Source: Phycisphaeraceae bacterium (GTDB lineage Bacteria; Planctomycetota; Phycisphaerae; Phycisphaerales; UBA1924). Taken from it: a DNA stretch of 64,000 nt. How positions within the stretch are numbered: position 1 is the stretch's first letter; every line of letters begins with the position of its first letter. The notes under the pieces are model-generated. The model made no database searches, had not been told where the DNA came from, and saw nothing but the letters and a program-made list of their open reading frames with translations. A program made the position numbers and the translations under genes. Where the stretch lies: contig JAHBXK010000015.1 in assembly GCA_019636535.1 (NCBI GenBank), positions 1-64,000 on the forward strand. Reading direction: 5' to 3'. Shown here piece by piece: positions 44,402 to 52,340 of the stretch.

Positions 44402-46027
44402 GTGGTCACGCCGTCAGAACGGGAGTCGGATGGGGGGGCGGTCGAGACAGAGTCTCAGAATGGGGCGGGTGGGGGCGCGGTGGTTGACTCGCCCCGTGCC
44501 GGGACGATTGGGGATGTTCGCACGCCGGGCGCCCTGACCGGCGCTCATGCCGGTCCCTTGGCAGAGCGGTCGATCGAGGGGGCCGACGACTCATCGGGTC
44601 CATCGCCGGACGCTGGGCAACGGGGGCTGGAGGGAACCAGAGACGCCGTTGTTTCGACGCGACGTCGGGGCGTCCTGCGGCATCGCCACTTCCGCAACGT
44701 GTGGTTCGCCGCGTTCGGGTCCAGCGTCGGGGGCTGGATGGAGATGGTCGGCATCCAGTGGTCGATGGCTCAGGTGACGCTCTCGCCGGAATGGGCTGCG
44801 GGTGGAGGGTCCAGTGCGCCGGTGATGATGGGGTACCTCGCGGCGGCCCACCTGGGTCCGACGCTCGTGCTGGGCATGGTCGGCGGGGTGCTCGCGGACA
44901 GAGTCAATCGCAAGAAACTGCTTGTCTGGACTCAGATCATGCTCATGGTGGTGGCGGTGGTGCTGACCGTCGAATCGGCCCGGGGCGCGATCACGCCGGG
45001 GCTGTTGCTGATTCTGAGCCTGATCAACGGAGTCGTGGCGGCTTTCAACATTCCGGCGTGGCAGGTGCTGACGCCCAGACTGGTGCCCAGAGATGAACTT
45101 ACCGCTGCAATCACGCTCAACGGGGTTCAGTTCAACCTTGCGCGGGTCATCGGCCCGGCGGCGGGTGGCGTGATTCTGTCGCAGTTCGGGCCCACGTGGC
45201 TGTACGCGATCAACAGCCTGAGTTTCCTGGGTGTGATCGTGGCGGTGCTTTCCACACCCGATGCGCCCGCACTGCCGCGTTCAGGAAGACGGGCGTGGCG
45301 GGAGATCGGTGAAGCCGTCAGGTTCAGTCTCGTCGACAAGGGGGCACGCTGTCTGCTGCTTGGGCTCTTCCTGTTCTGCCTCTTGGCGACCCCGATGATG
45401 AGGCTGCTGCCGATCCTCGTCAGCGAGGTGTATCACGCTGAGGCGGACGCGTTCGGGATGCTGCTGGCGGTGATGGGCGTCGGGGCCGTGACCGGGTTCT
45501 TCGTGTTGCGATCGATTCCTCGCTGGTATCCCAAGCACCACAGCATCCCTGTCGCGATCATGCTGGGCGGCGTGTTTGTCACGTTGCTCGCGGCGGCGAC
45601 GGACCTCTGGTGGGCCGCCGGGGCGATCTTTCTTTGCGGCGTGACATGGCTTCTGAGTTTCAACCCGAGCTTTGCTGCACTCCAGATGCTCGTGGACGAC
45701 CGGATGCGCGGACGGGTGCTCGCGTTCGCGAATGTGCTGACGTTCGGCGCCATGCCGCTGGGAGCGGTGGTTGCGGGGCAGATCGGCGAGTTTGTTTCGG
45801 GCCGCGAAGGGGATGGCGTGGGCACACAGGTGGGCTTAGGAGCGCTCGGAGTGACCTTGGCCTTTGCGGGCTTTGTCATGTTGGCCTGGCGGACGCCGGA
45901 AGTTGACGGGATCAAGCCGGGTCAGCCTGGTTACGACCGCCAGCCGGGGCTCTGGCGTGGTCTGACGGGCGGGACACACAGGCCCAACGATCGCGGGGCG
46001 GCGGCGAACGGCCGAGTGAATGAGTGA
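44402..46027 (+). CDS. Major facilitator superfamily exporter (EntS-like)
   Basis: A 541-residue transporter with about 12 transmembrane helices from residue 100 on. The first helix pair begins HRHFRNVWFAAFGSSVGGWM, and the loop VGGVLADRVNRKKLLVW is the MFS motif A. NGVQFNLARVIGPAAGGVIL matches the DUF894/EntS group of exporters. The first 90 residues are an acidic, glycine- and serine-rich cytoplasmic tail. It starts with a GTG at 44402 behind GGAACGGAG. Substrate unknown. It may be co-transcribed with the zinc-ribbon gene before it. Confidence 0.85.
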   Translation: MVTPSERESDGGAVETESQNGAGGGAVVDSPRAGTIGDVRTPGALTGAHAGPLAERSIEGADDSSGPSPDAGQRGLEGTRDAVVSTRRRGVLRHRHFRNVWFAAFGSSVGGWMEMVGIQWSMAQVTLSPEWAAGGGSSAPVMMGYLAAAHLGPTLVLGMVGGVLADRVNRKKLLVWTQIMLMVVAVVLTVESARGAITPGLLLILSLINGVVAAFNIPAWQVLTPRLVPRDELTAAITLNGVQFNLARVIGPAAGGVILSQFGPTWLYAINSLSFLGVIVAVLSTPDAPALPRSGRRAWREIGEAVRFSLVDKGARCLLLGLFLFCLLATPMMRLLPILVSEVYHAEADAFGMLLAVMGVGAVTGFFVLRSIPRWYPKHHSIPVAIMLGGVFVTLLAAATDLWWAAGAIFLCGVTWLLSFNPSFAALQMLVDDRMRGRVLAFANVLTFGAMPLGAVVAGQIGEFVSGREGDGVGTQVGLGALGVTLAFAGFVMLAWRTPEVDGIKPGQPGYDRQPGLWRGLTGGTHRPNDRGAAANGRVNE

Positions 46028-46081
46028 TGGGTATGCCGAGAATGTCCTGACATCTCGCCTGCACGATGGACAGGGCTTTCG

Positions 46082-46087
46082 TACCCT
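46082..46087 (+). promoter_or_regulatory. -10-like TACCCT, 5 nt before the GNAT gene at 46093
   Basis: TACCCT is 5 nt before the ATG, with no ribosome-binding site, as at other genes in this window. Confidence 0.5.
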
Positions 46088-46092
46088 CGCGT

Positions 46093-46599
46093 ATGCGTGT
46101 GCGGACTTTCTCGGAATCAGACATCGGCCCGGCCTGCCGGATCACCAATCACTACATCGAGCAAACTTCTGTTCACTTCGGTGCTGTGCCGATGACGGAA
46201 GACGAGTTTGCTCGGATGTGGATCGAGAGTCGGTCCGCGTACCCGTGGCTCGCCGCGGAGGTTGCGGGTCTTCATGGTGGCGAGGCCAGCGTGGTGGGAT
46301 ACGCCAAGGCCGGTGTTTGGCGGGCAAGGGCCGCGTACGCCCGCACGTCCGAGGTGTCGATCTACCTCGATCCGGGAGCACGGGGGCAGGGGATCGGACG
46401 GGCGCTGTACGTCGAGTTGCTCGATCGGCTTCGCTCGGCGGGCTTTCACACCGCCGTAGCCGGGGCAACGCTACCCAACGAGGCATCTGCCAGGCTGCAC
46501 CACGCCATGGGGTTCGAGTTCGTGGGGGTGTTCCGAGAAGTCGGACGCAAGTTTGATCGTTGGCATGATGTGGGTTGGTGGCAGAAGATTCTGAATTGA
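46093..46599 (+). CDS. GNAT acetyltransferase (phosphinothricin-acetyltransferase type)
   Basis: A 168-residue GNAT. NHYIEQTSVHFGAVPMTEDEF and SEVSIYLDPGARGQGIGRALYVELLD (acetyl-CoA motif) and HHAMGFEFVGVFREVGRKFDRWHDVGWWQK match the phosphinothricin/methionine-sulfoximine acetyltransferase group, which acylates amino acids or their analogues. The true substrate is unknown. The ATG at 46093 fits better than one at 46066 because the family begins at MRVRTFSESDIG. Confidence 0.88.
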   Translation: MRVRTFSESDIGPACRITNHYIEQTSVHFGAVPMTEDEFARMWIESRSAYPWLAAEVAGLHGGEASVVGYAKAGVWRARAAYARTSEVSIYLDPGARGQGIGRALYVELLDRLRSAGFHTAVAGATLPNEASARLHHAMGFEFVGVFREVGRKFDRWHDVGWWQKILN

Positions 46600-46695
46600 G
46601 GCTTCGCTCGGGCTTTCGATCTCGCGGGGCACGAAACTCGCGGCGAATGATCGTCGGATTACCGCAAAACGGACCGGATCGACCGTCCGGCTGCG

Positions 46696-46721
46696 TATAG
46701 ACGTTGTCGAGGTCGACCTCG
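46696..46721 (+). promoter_or_regulatory. -10 box TATAGA with a 14-bp palindromic operator-like site
   Basis: TATAGA at 46696-46701 is followed at 46708-46721 by CGAGGTCGACCTCG, a perfect palindrome that would cover the transcription start of the DUF2726 gene. The arrangement suggests a repressor site; a chance palindrome in GC-rich DNA is possible. Confidence 0.4.
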
Positions 46722-46742
46722 GCCTGGAGTTGCGTGCGTCTC

Positions 46743-47807
46743 ATGATCGAGTGGGTATTGCTCATCCTGATGCTCGGCGTCGTCGGCTTCGCCGCGTGGC
46801 TGGCGATGCGAGGTCGCGCGGAAGAGCGCGGAAGGGCCGATGAACGTCGGCGCCGGTTCCTTATCCCCGAGAGCGATGAGCGAGTGCCCGTGTACGACGA
46901 TCGGCACGCTCGTCAGGATCCAGACGCGCCGGATCGGATTTCGATCGCGGAACGTCCCGGCTCGATTCAGGCGATTCTGCGAACGATCCAAGAGGAAGAG
47001 GCCGCTTCGAAGGCGGACGAGCGGTTGGCGGAATCACCGGCCGGTTCGATCGCTCCACTCGTCTCCCGGCGACCTCAACCCGAGCGGGTGTTTCTTCCCG
47101 GCACGCCCAACGGCTCGCTGGGACGGGTAGTGAAGACGCCGGACGGAGAAATGGTGCTGACGGCCCCTCCGTTTGTTGCGAGAGATTCGATTTTCAGTCC
47201 TCGGCGGGGTCGGTACGTCATGGACCTGTCGCGACGATTGCCACCTTGGATCGCCCTTTGTCCCAGGGTTCGGTTGGACGCACTGGTCAAGGCGACTCCA
47301 CCGCAAGGGCGTGATCCGGCCGACTGGCGCGAGTGGCGCAGGCGCGTCCGCTGGCGAGCGGTGGATGTGCTGCTGTGCGATGCGCGGTCGTGGCGACCGA
47401 TTTTGGCGATCGAGATCGGCCGGCCGGACCCGGCGCCGGATGTGCGGTCGCCGTGGCATGGTGCTGGCGGGACCGGTCCTTCTGGCAACACGAGAAGTGA
47501 ACCGCCGGACCGGATCCTTGAGGAGGTGTTCATCGCCATCGGAATCCCGTTCTTGCGAGGTTCAGGTGTGGTCTCGAGCGATTGGCCGCTGATCCGTCCG
47601 TACGTGGAGGAGTCGATCCTGACGACTCGTGATGTGTGCGTTGAGGGCGATGGGGTCATGCACATCGCTGCCATGCCGATTGAGCCGGACGAGGAAGTGC
47701 CGGCGCCGCGTGAGGAGGGGCTCATCGGGTTGCTCGCAGAGGGGCTGCTCTCCGATTCCGGAGACGAATCGCCGGGTGACGGCAAATCAACGCAATCGGG
47801 CGCGTGA
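46743..47807 (+). CDS. Membrane-anchored DUF2726 protein
   Basis: A 354-residue protein with one N-terminal helix (MIEWVLLILMLGVVGFAAWL), a charged linker of about 100 residues, and a C-terminal DUF2726-type domain: PRVRLDALVKATPP, then RRRVRWRAVDVLLCDARSWRPILAIEIGRPD and RILEEVFIAIGIPFLRG. This pattern of an acidic residue pair and an xEI strand resembles the restriction-endonuclease-like fold of DUF2726, but the catalytic lysine of ordinary nucleases is not obvious here, so nuclease activity is doubtful. The ATG at 46743 places the membrane helix at the very start. Confidence 0.7.
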   Translation: MIEWVLLILMLGVVGFAAWLAMRGRAEERGRADERRRRFLIPESDERVPVYDDRHARQDPDAPDRISIAERPGSIQAILRTIQEEEAASKADERLAESPAGSIAPLVSRRPQPERVFLPGTPNGSLGRVVKTPDGEMVLTAPPFVARDSIFSPRRGRYVMDLSRRLPPWIALCPRVRLDALVKATPPQGRDPADWREWRRRVRWRAVDVLLCDARSWRPILAIEIGRPDPAPDVRSPWHGAGGTGPSGNTRSEPPDRILEEVFIAIGIPFLRGSGVVSSDWPLIRPYVEESILTTRDVCVEGDGVMHIAAMPIEPDEEVPAPREEGLIGLLAEGLLSDSGDESPGDGKSTQSGA

Positions 47808-47875
47808 ATCTCTCAGGGGCTGAACGGCGGTCCGCACTCACTTTCCAACGGCATTTTTGCGATGAATCTGTGCGT

Positions 47876-47891
47876 TTCACCGAGCGGTGAA
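47876..47891. repeat. Inverted repeat upstream of the Y-family polymerase gene
   Basis: TTCACC-GAGC-GGTGAA. It lies about 100 nt upstream of the polymerase start. It does not resemble the LexA site of Escherichia coli. It may be an operator or a weak terminator of the previous gene. Confidence 0.4.
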
Positions 47892-47996
47892 CGAACTTGA
47901 TCCAAGATTGTTGCCGGAGGAGCGAGGAGCCCCTTTGATCGGCGTTCGTAATCTGTGGAGTCGTTGCTTGTCGGCAACGGTTGGTTCGAGGATACT

Positions 47997-49289
47997 GTGC
48001 CCGTTCGCACGCTCTATCTCGACTTGAACTCGTACTTCGCGTCCTGCGAGCAGCAGGATCGGCCCGAGTTGCGAGGACGGCCCGTAGCCGTGGTCCCCGT
48101 CGAGGCGGAAACGACATTCGTCATCGCCGCGAGCGTCGAGGCCAAGCGGTTTGGTATCAAGACCGGAACACGAGTGAGCGACGCCCGGCGCATGTGCCCG
48201 CCGTCATGCGACGCACCGAAGGGACTGATCACCGTTCACGCTCGGCCGGAGCGTTACGTTGAGTTGCATCACGCGATTTTCACCGCTGTCGAGACGGTTC
48301 TGCCCATCGAGCGGGTTTGGTCGATCGATGAGTTTGAGTGCAAACTGCTCGGTTCGCAGCAGGAACCCGACGAGGCGACACGGCTGGCATTGGCGTGCAA
48401 ACGAGCGATCCGAACCTGCGTTGGAGAGAGGTTGACCTGCTCGATCGGGCTGGCCCCGAACCGGGTATTGGGGAAACTGGCCAGCGACATGCAGAAGCCC
48501 GATGGGCTCGTGCTGCTGAGGCCCGAGGATTTGCCCGGGGCGATCGAACGACTGGGCGTGCGGGAACTCGCCGGGATCGGGCCGAACATGGAGGCTCGGC
48601 TGCACAAATTCGGGGTGCGGACCATTGGCGATCTACTGGCTCGCAGCGAGCGAGACCTGCGATCCGCCTGGGGGTCGGTGATCGGCGCGGAGTGGTATCA
48701 CTGGCTGCGTGGGCGAGTTGTCAGCGAACACGCCGTCGTGACGCGATCGATCGGCCACGAGCACGTGCTCGCCCCAGATCTTCGAACGTCCGAGCGCGCC
48801 CGCGGCGTGTTGATCAGGTTGTTGCACAAGGCCGCGACGCGTGCCCGCCAGAAGGGCTTTGTTGCCGGCGAAATCTCGGTCGCCGTTCGGGGGTTTGCGC
48901 CGGGCGAGACGACCGGCGGTTGGGGCCTCAGCGCTCGGCGCGAGGCGCCGAAGGCGATGGCGCGCGCGTTGCTCTCGGTGCCGACGGCGGACACGCTCCA
49001 ATTGGTGCGGATCGTGTCGGGGCTCTTCGACGACGCGATCGCGGGGCTGGAGGGCATTCCACCCATAAAGGTCGCCGTGACGCTCGGAGCGCTCGAGCCC
49101 ATTTACTCAGCCAGCGGGTCGCTGTTTGATCAGAGGCCGATCGACTCGCCGTTGGGGAAAGCGATGGATCGGATTAACGGCAAGTTTGGCCGGCACACCG
49201 TCTACCCCGCGTCGATGCACGCGGCTAAGTCCTCCGCACCGATGCGGATCGCGTTCGGTTCGATTCCCGACCCGGAACTCCCCGCGTAA
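47997..49289 (+). CDS. dinB: Y-family DNA polymerase (Pol IV/DinB type)
   Basis: A 430-residue translesion polymerase. The palm has RTLYLDLNSYFASCEQQ with the metal aspartate D9, and SIDEF with D111 and E112, the two catalytic acidic residues. The helix-hairpin-helix of the thumb (VRELAGIGPNMEARLHKFGVRTIGDLL) and a little-finger domain follow. It makes errors but copies damaged DNA. The GTG at 47997 follows GAGG and gives a family-like N-terminus; a GTG at 47955 is the alternative. A TAATCT at 47949-47954 may be the -10 box. No lexA, imuA or dnaE2 gene is adjacent. Confidence 0.88.
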   Translation: MPVRTLYLDLNSYFASCEQQDRPELRGRPVAVVPVEAETTFVIAASVEAKRFGIKTGTRVSDARRMCPPSCDAPKGLITVHARPERYVELHHAIFTAVETVLPIERVWSIDEFECKLLGSQQEPDEATRLALACKRAIRTCVGERLTCSIGLAPNRVLGKLASDMQKPDGLVLLRPEDLPGAIERLGVRELAGIGPNMEARLHKFGVRTIGDLLARSERDLRSAWGSVIGAEWYHWLRGRVVSEHAVVTRSIGHEHVLAPDLRTSERARGVLIRLLHKAATRARQKGFVAGEISVAVRGFAPGETTGGWGLSARREAPKAMARALLSVPTADTLQLVRIVSGLFDDAIAGLEGIPPIKVAVTLGALEPIYSASGSLFDQRPIDSPLGKAMDRINGKFGRHTVYPASMHAAKSSAPMRIAFGSIPDPELPA

Positions 49290-49420
49290 TGGCCGTGCTT
49301 GGGGTGGTTGTCGGCCTCACGGCAAGGGGGAAGCCAAACCGATAAACTGGAGACTTGAGGGACAGCCGCGTCCTTGTTGGTGCGGGGGTGATTGGTCGAA
49401 CTTGGAGGAGACTCTCCCGC

Positions 49421-50944
49421 ATGCGCCGCTTCGATCTCGTCGTCATCGGCTCGGGACCGGGCGGTCAGAAAGCTGCGATCCAAGCGGCCAAACTGGGCAA
49501 GAGCGTGTGTGTCGTCGAGCGAATGGACGTAGTGGGGGGCGTGGCGATTCACACGGGCACGATCCCCTCCAAGGCTCTTCGAGAGGCCGTGCTTGAGGTG
49601 CTTGCAGCCAGAAAGGCGCTCGGATCCGATGGGCAATACAAGCCGGTTGATCGCAAGAAGACGTTGGAGGAACTCAGCCGGGCGTGTCAGCGCGTGATCA
49701 GGGCCGAGGTCGATCTGGTTCGTGCGCAGTTCGCGTCGAATGGAATCGAAATGCGCCGAGGCACCGGAACGTGCGGCTGGATCGAAGAGCCCGGCGCGCC
49801 GGGCGATCCGGCCGCAACGAACGCCGGCGGACTCGACATTGCACCCACACCGGGCGACAAGGTGGTCAACGTCATCGGCCACGACGATTCGGTGGAGACG
49901 CTTCGTGCACGCGCGGTGCTGATTGCGACCGGTACCTCCCCCGCCAAGCCCTCGAACATTGAATTCGATCACCTCAAGGTTATCACCTCGGACGAACTGC
50001 TCAACCTGCCGTACTTGCCGAGCACGATGATCATCGTCGGCGGCGGCGTCATCGGGACCGAGTACGCGTCGATGCTCGCCGCGCTCGGCGTGCGCGTAAC
50101 GCTGGTCGAGGGACGGAATCGACTGTTGGAGTTCATTGACGCTGAGATCTGCGAGGCGCTGCAGTATCACCTTCGACAGATGGGCATGACCTTGCGGCTC
50201 GGTGAGAAGGTCGTGAGCATCAAACGCGTGCCTCCGCCTCCCGGCTCGCGTCCGGCCATGGAGGGGACGGATGAGTTGGTGGAGGCGGTGTTGGAGAGCG
50301 GCAAGACGCTCCGTGCCGAGTGTTTGCTCTACTGCATCGGCAGGCAGGGGGCAACCGATCGGCTCAACCTGTCCGCGTTCGGCCTTGAGGCTGACAACCG
50401 TGGCCGCATTGCCGTGAACCCGAGTTTCCAAACCCTCGGTAAGGATGAACAGCCTGTTTCCGGGGTCTATGCGGTCGGCGACGTGATCGGCTTTCCCGCT
50501 TTGGCCAGCACAAGCATGGAGCAAGGGCGGCTCGCGGCGTGCCACATGTTCAAGGAACGTGCTGAAAGCGTGCCGGAGCTGTTCCCGTACGGCATCTACT
50601 CGATCCCCGAAATCTCCATGGTCGGCTGGACCGAAGAGCGTTTGACCCAAGCCGGCATTCCATACGAGGCGGGGATCGCGCAGTACAAGGAAACCGCTCG
50701 CGGCAACCTCTTGGGTGACGAGATCGGCATGTTGAAGATGCTGATCCACCAAGAGTCGCACGCGGTGCTCGGCGTGCATGTCATCGGTACCAACGCCACG
50801 GAGATCGTCCACATCGGCCAAGCGGTGATGGCCTATCAAGGGACCGTCGAGTACTTCATCAACACCGTCTTCAACTACCCCACCCTGGCCGAGTGCTACA
50901 AGATCGCCGCTTTCAACGCCCGCAACAAATTGCGGAGCATGTGA
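49421..50944 (+). CDS. sthA: Soluble (Si-specific) pyridine nucleotide transhydrogenase
   Basis: A 507-residue FAD flavoprotein that passes hydride between NADPH and NAD+ in the cytoplasm. The FAD-binding Rossmann motif VIGSGPGGQKAA is at residues 8-19, and the NAD motif VGGGVIGTEYASMLAALG is in the centre. The segment that in dihydrolipoamide dehydrogenase holds the redox CxxxxC pair reads GGVAIHTGTIPSKAL here, without cysteines, which is the mark of SthA. The GDVIGFPALAS motif and the late dimer interface are conserved. It has GGAGGAG before the ATG at 49421. A small glycine-rich insertion (about 120-145) is unusual. Confidence 0.93.
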   Translation: MRRFDLVVIGSGPGGQKAAIQAAKLGKSVCVVERMDVVGGVAIHTGTIPSKALREAVLEVLAARKALGSDGQYKPVDRKKTLEELSRACQRVIRAEVDLVRAQFASNGIEMRRGTGTCGWIEEPGAPGDPAATNAGGLDIAPTPGDKVVNVIGHDDSVETLRARAVLIATGTSPAKPSNIEFDHLKVITSDELLNLPYLPSTMIIVGGGVIGTEYASMLAALGVRVTLVEGRNRLLEFIDAEICEALQYHLRQMGMTLRLGEKVVSIKRVPPPPGSRPAMEGTDELVEAVLESGKTLRAECLLYCIGRQGATDRLNLSAFGLEADNRGRIAVNPSFQTLGKDEQPVSGVYAVGDVIGFPALASTSMEQGRLAACHMFKERAESVPELFPYGIYSIPEISMVGWTEERLTQAGIPYEAGIAQYKETARGNLLGDEIGMLKMLIHQESHAVLGVHVIGTNATEIVHIGQAVMAYQGTVEYFINTVFNYPTLAECYKIAAFNARNKLRSM

Positions 50945-50988
50945 CCGAGTAAACGACCCCCGCGGTCCGATCGTCGACTGTGCCCGAC

Positions 50989-50994
50989 TACCCT
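50989..50994 (+). promoter_or_regulatory. -10-like TACCCT, 5 nt before holB
   Basis: TACCCT precedes the ATG at 51000 by 5 nt, with no Shine-Dalgarno in the gap. Confidence 0.5.
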
Positions 50995-50999
50995 GAGGC

Positions 51000-52310
51000 A
51001 TGGCGAAGAGACCGACCGGGCGTGAGGGCAAAGCCGATTCTGGGGACGGGTCGAGGAGTGGGCATGCCGGCGACATGTTCGCCGAGGCGGAGATCAGGCC
51101 TCCGCGATCCGGCAGCACAAGCGGATGTGGGCAAGCGGCGCGGGTCGATTCGGACCAGCACGGGCATGGCGCCGACGCTGACCACCGACGCACAACGGTC
51201 CCCACTTTCGATTCGATCATCGGTCAGGAGCGTGCACTGCAGACCCTCACCGCGGCGATGCGGTGTGGCCGGGTGCATCACGCGTGGATCTTCGCCGGGC
51301 CGCCGGGTGTCGGCAAGCGGACCACGGCCTTGGCGTTCGCCGCGGCTCTGTTAGATCCGACGACCACCGAAGATCTGTCGGGTGTGCCACGGCCTGATCC
51401 CAACAGTCAGACGCAACGACTGATCGCCTCAAAGTCGCATCCGGACATGCACCTGATCACGAAGGAACTGGCCACCAAGTCCTCCGACGACGTGGTTCGT
51501 CGAAGCAAGCAGACTTCGATCGCCAAGGAGGTGGTGCAGGAGTTCCTTGTAGAGCCGGCGGTCAAGGCTCGCGTGATTCACTCGGGAACACCGATCGGCA
51601 AGGTCTTTGTCATCGACGAGGCGGAGTTGCTCAACGACTCCAGCCAGAACGCGCTCTTGAAGACGATCGAAGAGCCACCGGCAGGAACGCTCCTGATTCT
51701 CGTCACCTCAAGCGAGGAGCGGCTGCTGACGACGATCCGGTCGCGATGTCAACGAGTTGAGTTCACAGCGCTCGACCACGAAGGCATGATCGAGTGGGTC
51801 AGGCGATCGGGGATCGACGTGCCGCCTGTACAGGTCGACTGGATCGTGCGTGTCAGCGCGGGCTCTCCCGGAGAGGCCAGACTGGCGGCGGAGCGCGGAC
51901 TGTTCCGGTGGGAGGAAGAACTTGGACCCTTGCTCGATGCTGCGATTCGCGACAAATTCTCGATCGGTCTCGCCGGGACGATGGCGAAACTGATCGACGA
52001 ACAGGCCGCAGCGGAGATCAAGATCAACGCCGAGGCGAGCAAGGACGGTGCGAACAAAGTCTGGGCGCGAAGGATGCTCGCCTTTGCGGGCGAGCGATTG
52101 CGGCGGTTGCTTCACGAGCATGCCAGGTCGCTCCGGTCGGCTCAGTTTGAACCCGCTTCATTCGCCGACGATCCGAAGACAGTCCGCCTTCTTCACATGA
52201 TTCAGGCGGTCGCCGAAGCCGATCGTCACATCGCGACCAATGTCAGCCTCGGGTTGGCGCTCGAGAACTTGGTAACGCAGTTCGTTGCCGAAGCCGAATC
52301 GGTGGCGTGA
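51000..52310 (+). CDS. holB: DNA polymerase III delta' subunit-like AAA+ protein
   Basis: A clamp-loader subunit that helps place the sliding clamp on DNA. The 436-residue protein has FDSIIGQERALQTLTAAM, Walker A GPPGVGKRT at residues 100-108, DEAELLNDSSQNALLKTIEEPP (Walker B and sensor region), LVTSSEERLLTTIRSRCQRV and a C-terminal helical domain. No zinc-binding cysteine cluster of the gamma/tau type is seen, so delta' is favoured over DnaX. The first 65 residues are a hydrophilic extension with no match to the family. It is directly downstream of sthA. Confidence 0.85.
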   Translation: MAKRPTGREGKADSGDGSRSGHAGDMFAEAEIRPPRSGSTSGCGQAARVDSDQHGHGADADHRRTTVPTFDSIIGQERALQTLTAAMRCGRVHHAWIFAGPPGVGKRTTALAFAAALLDPTTTEDLSGVPRPDPNSQTQRLIASKSHPDMHLITKELATKSSDDVVRRSKQTSIAKEVVQEFLVEPAVKARVIHSGTPIGKVFVIDEAELLNDSSQNALLKTIEEPPAGTLLILVTSSEERLLTTIRSRCQRVEFTALDHEGMIEWVRRSGIDVPPVQVDWIVRVSAGSPGEARLAAERGLFRWEEELGPLLDAAIRDKFSIGLAGTMAKLIDEQAAAEIKINAEASKDGANKVWARRMLAFAGERLRRLLHEHARSLRSAQFEPASFADDPKTVRLLHMIQAVAEADRHIATNVSLGLALENLVTQFVAEAESVA

Positions 52311-52328
52311 GCCGGGTGAGGATTCGGG

Positions 52329-52334
52329 TATGCT
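52329..52334 (+). promoter_or_regulatory. -10-like TATGCT, 6 nt before the gene at 52341
   Basis: TATGCT is 6 nt before the ATG, with no ribosome-binding site between. Confidence 0.5.
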
Positions 52335-52340
52335 GATCGC

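Noticed and set aside
47820-47996. LexA-controlled SOS promoter for the Y-family polymerase
   Set aside because: No CTG-N10-CAG or GAAC-N4-GTTC type site was found; the dyad seen differs.
49202-51220. 672-residue minus-strand frame antisense to sthA
   Set aside because: Shadow frame; sthA on the plus strand has all family motifs.
51000-52310. dnaX (gamma/tau) instead of holB
   Set aside because: No zinc-cysteine cluster and no long C-terminal tau region; size and motifs fit delta'.
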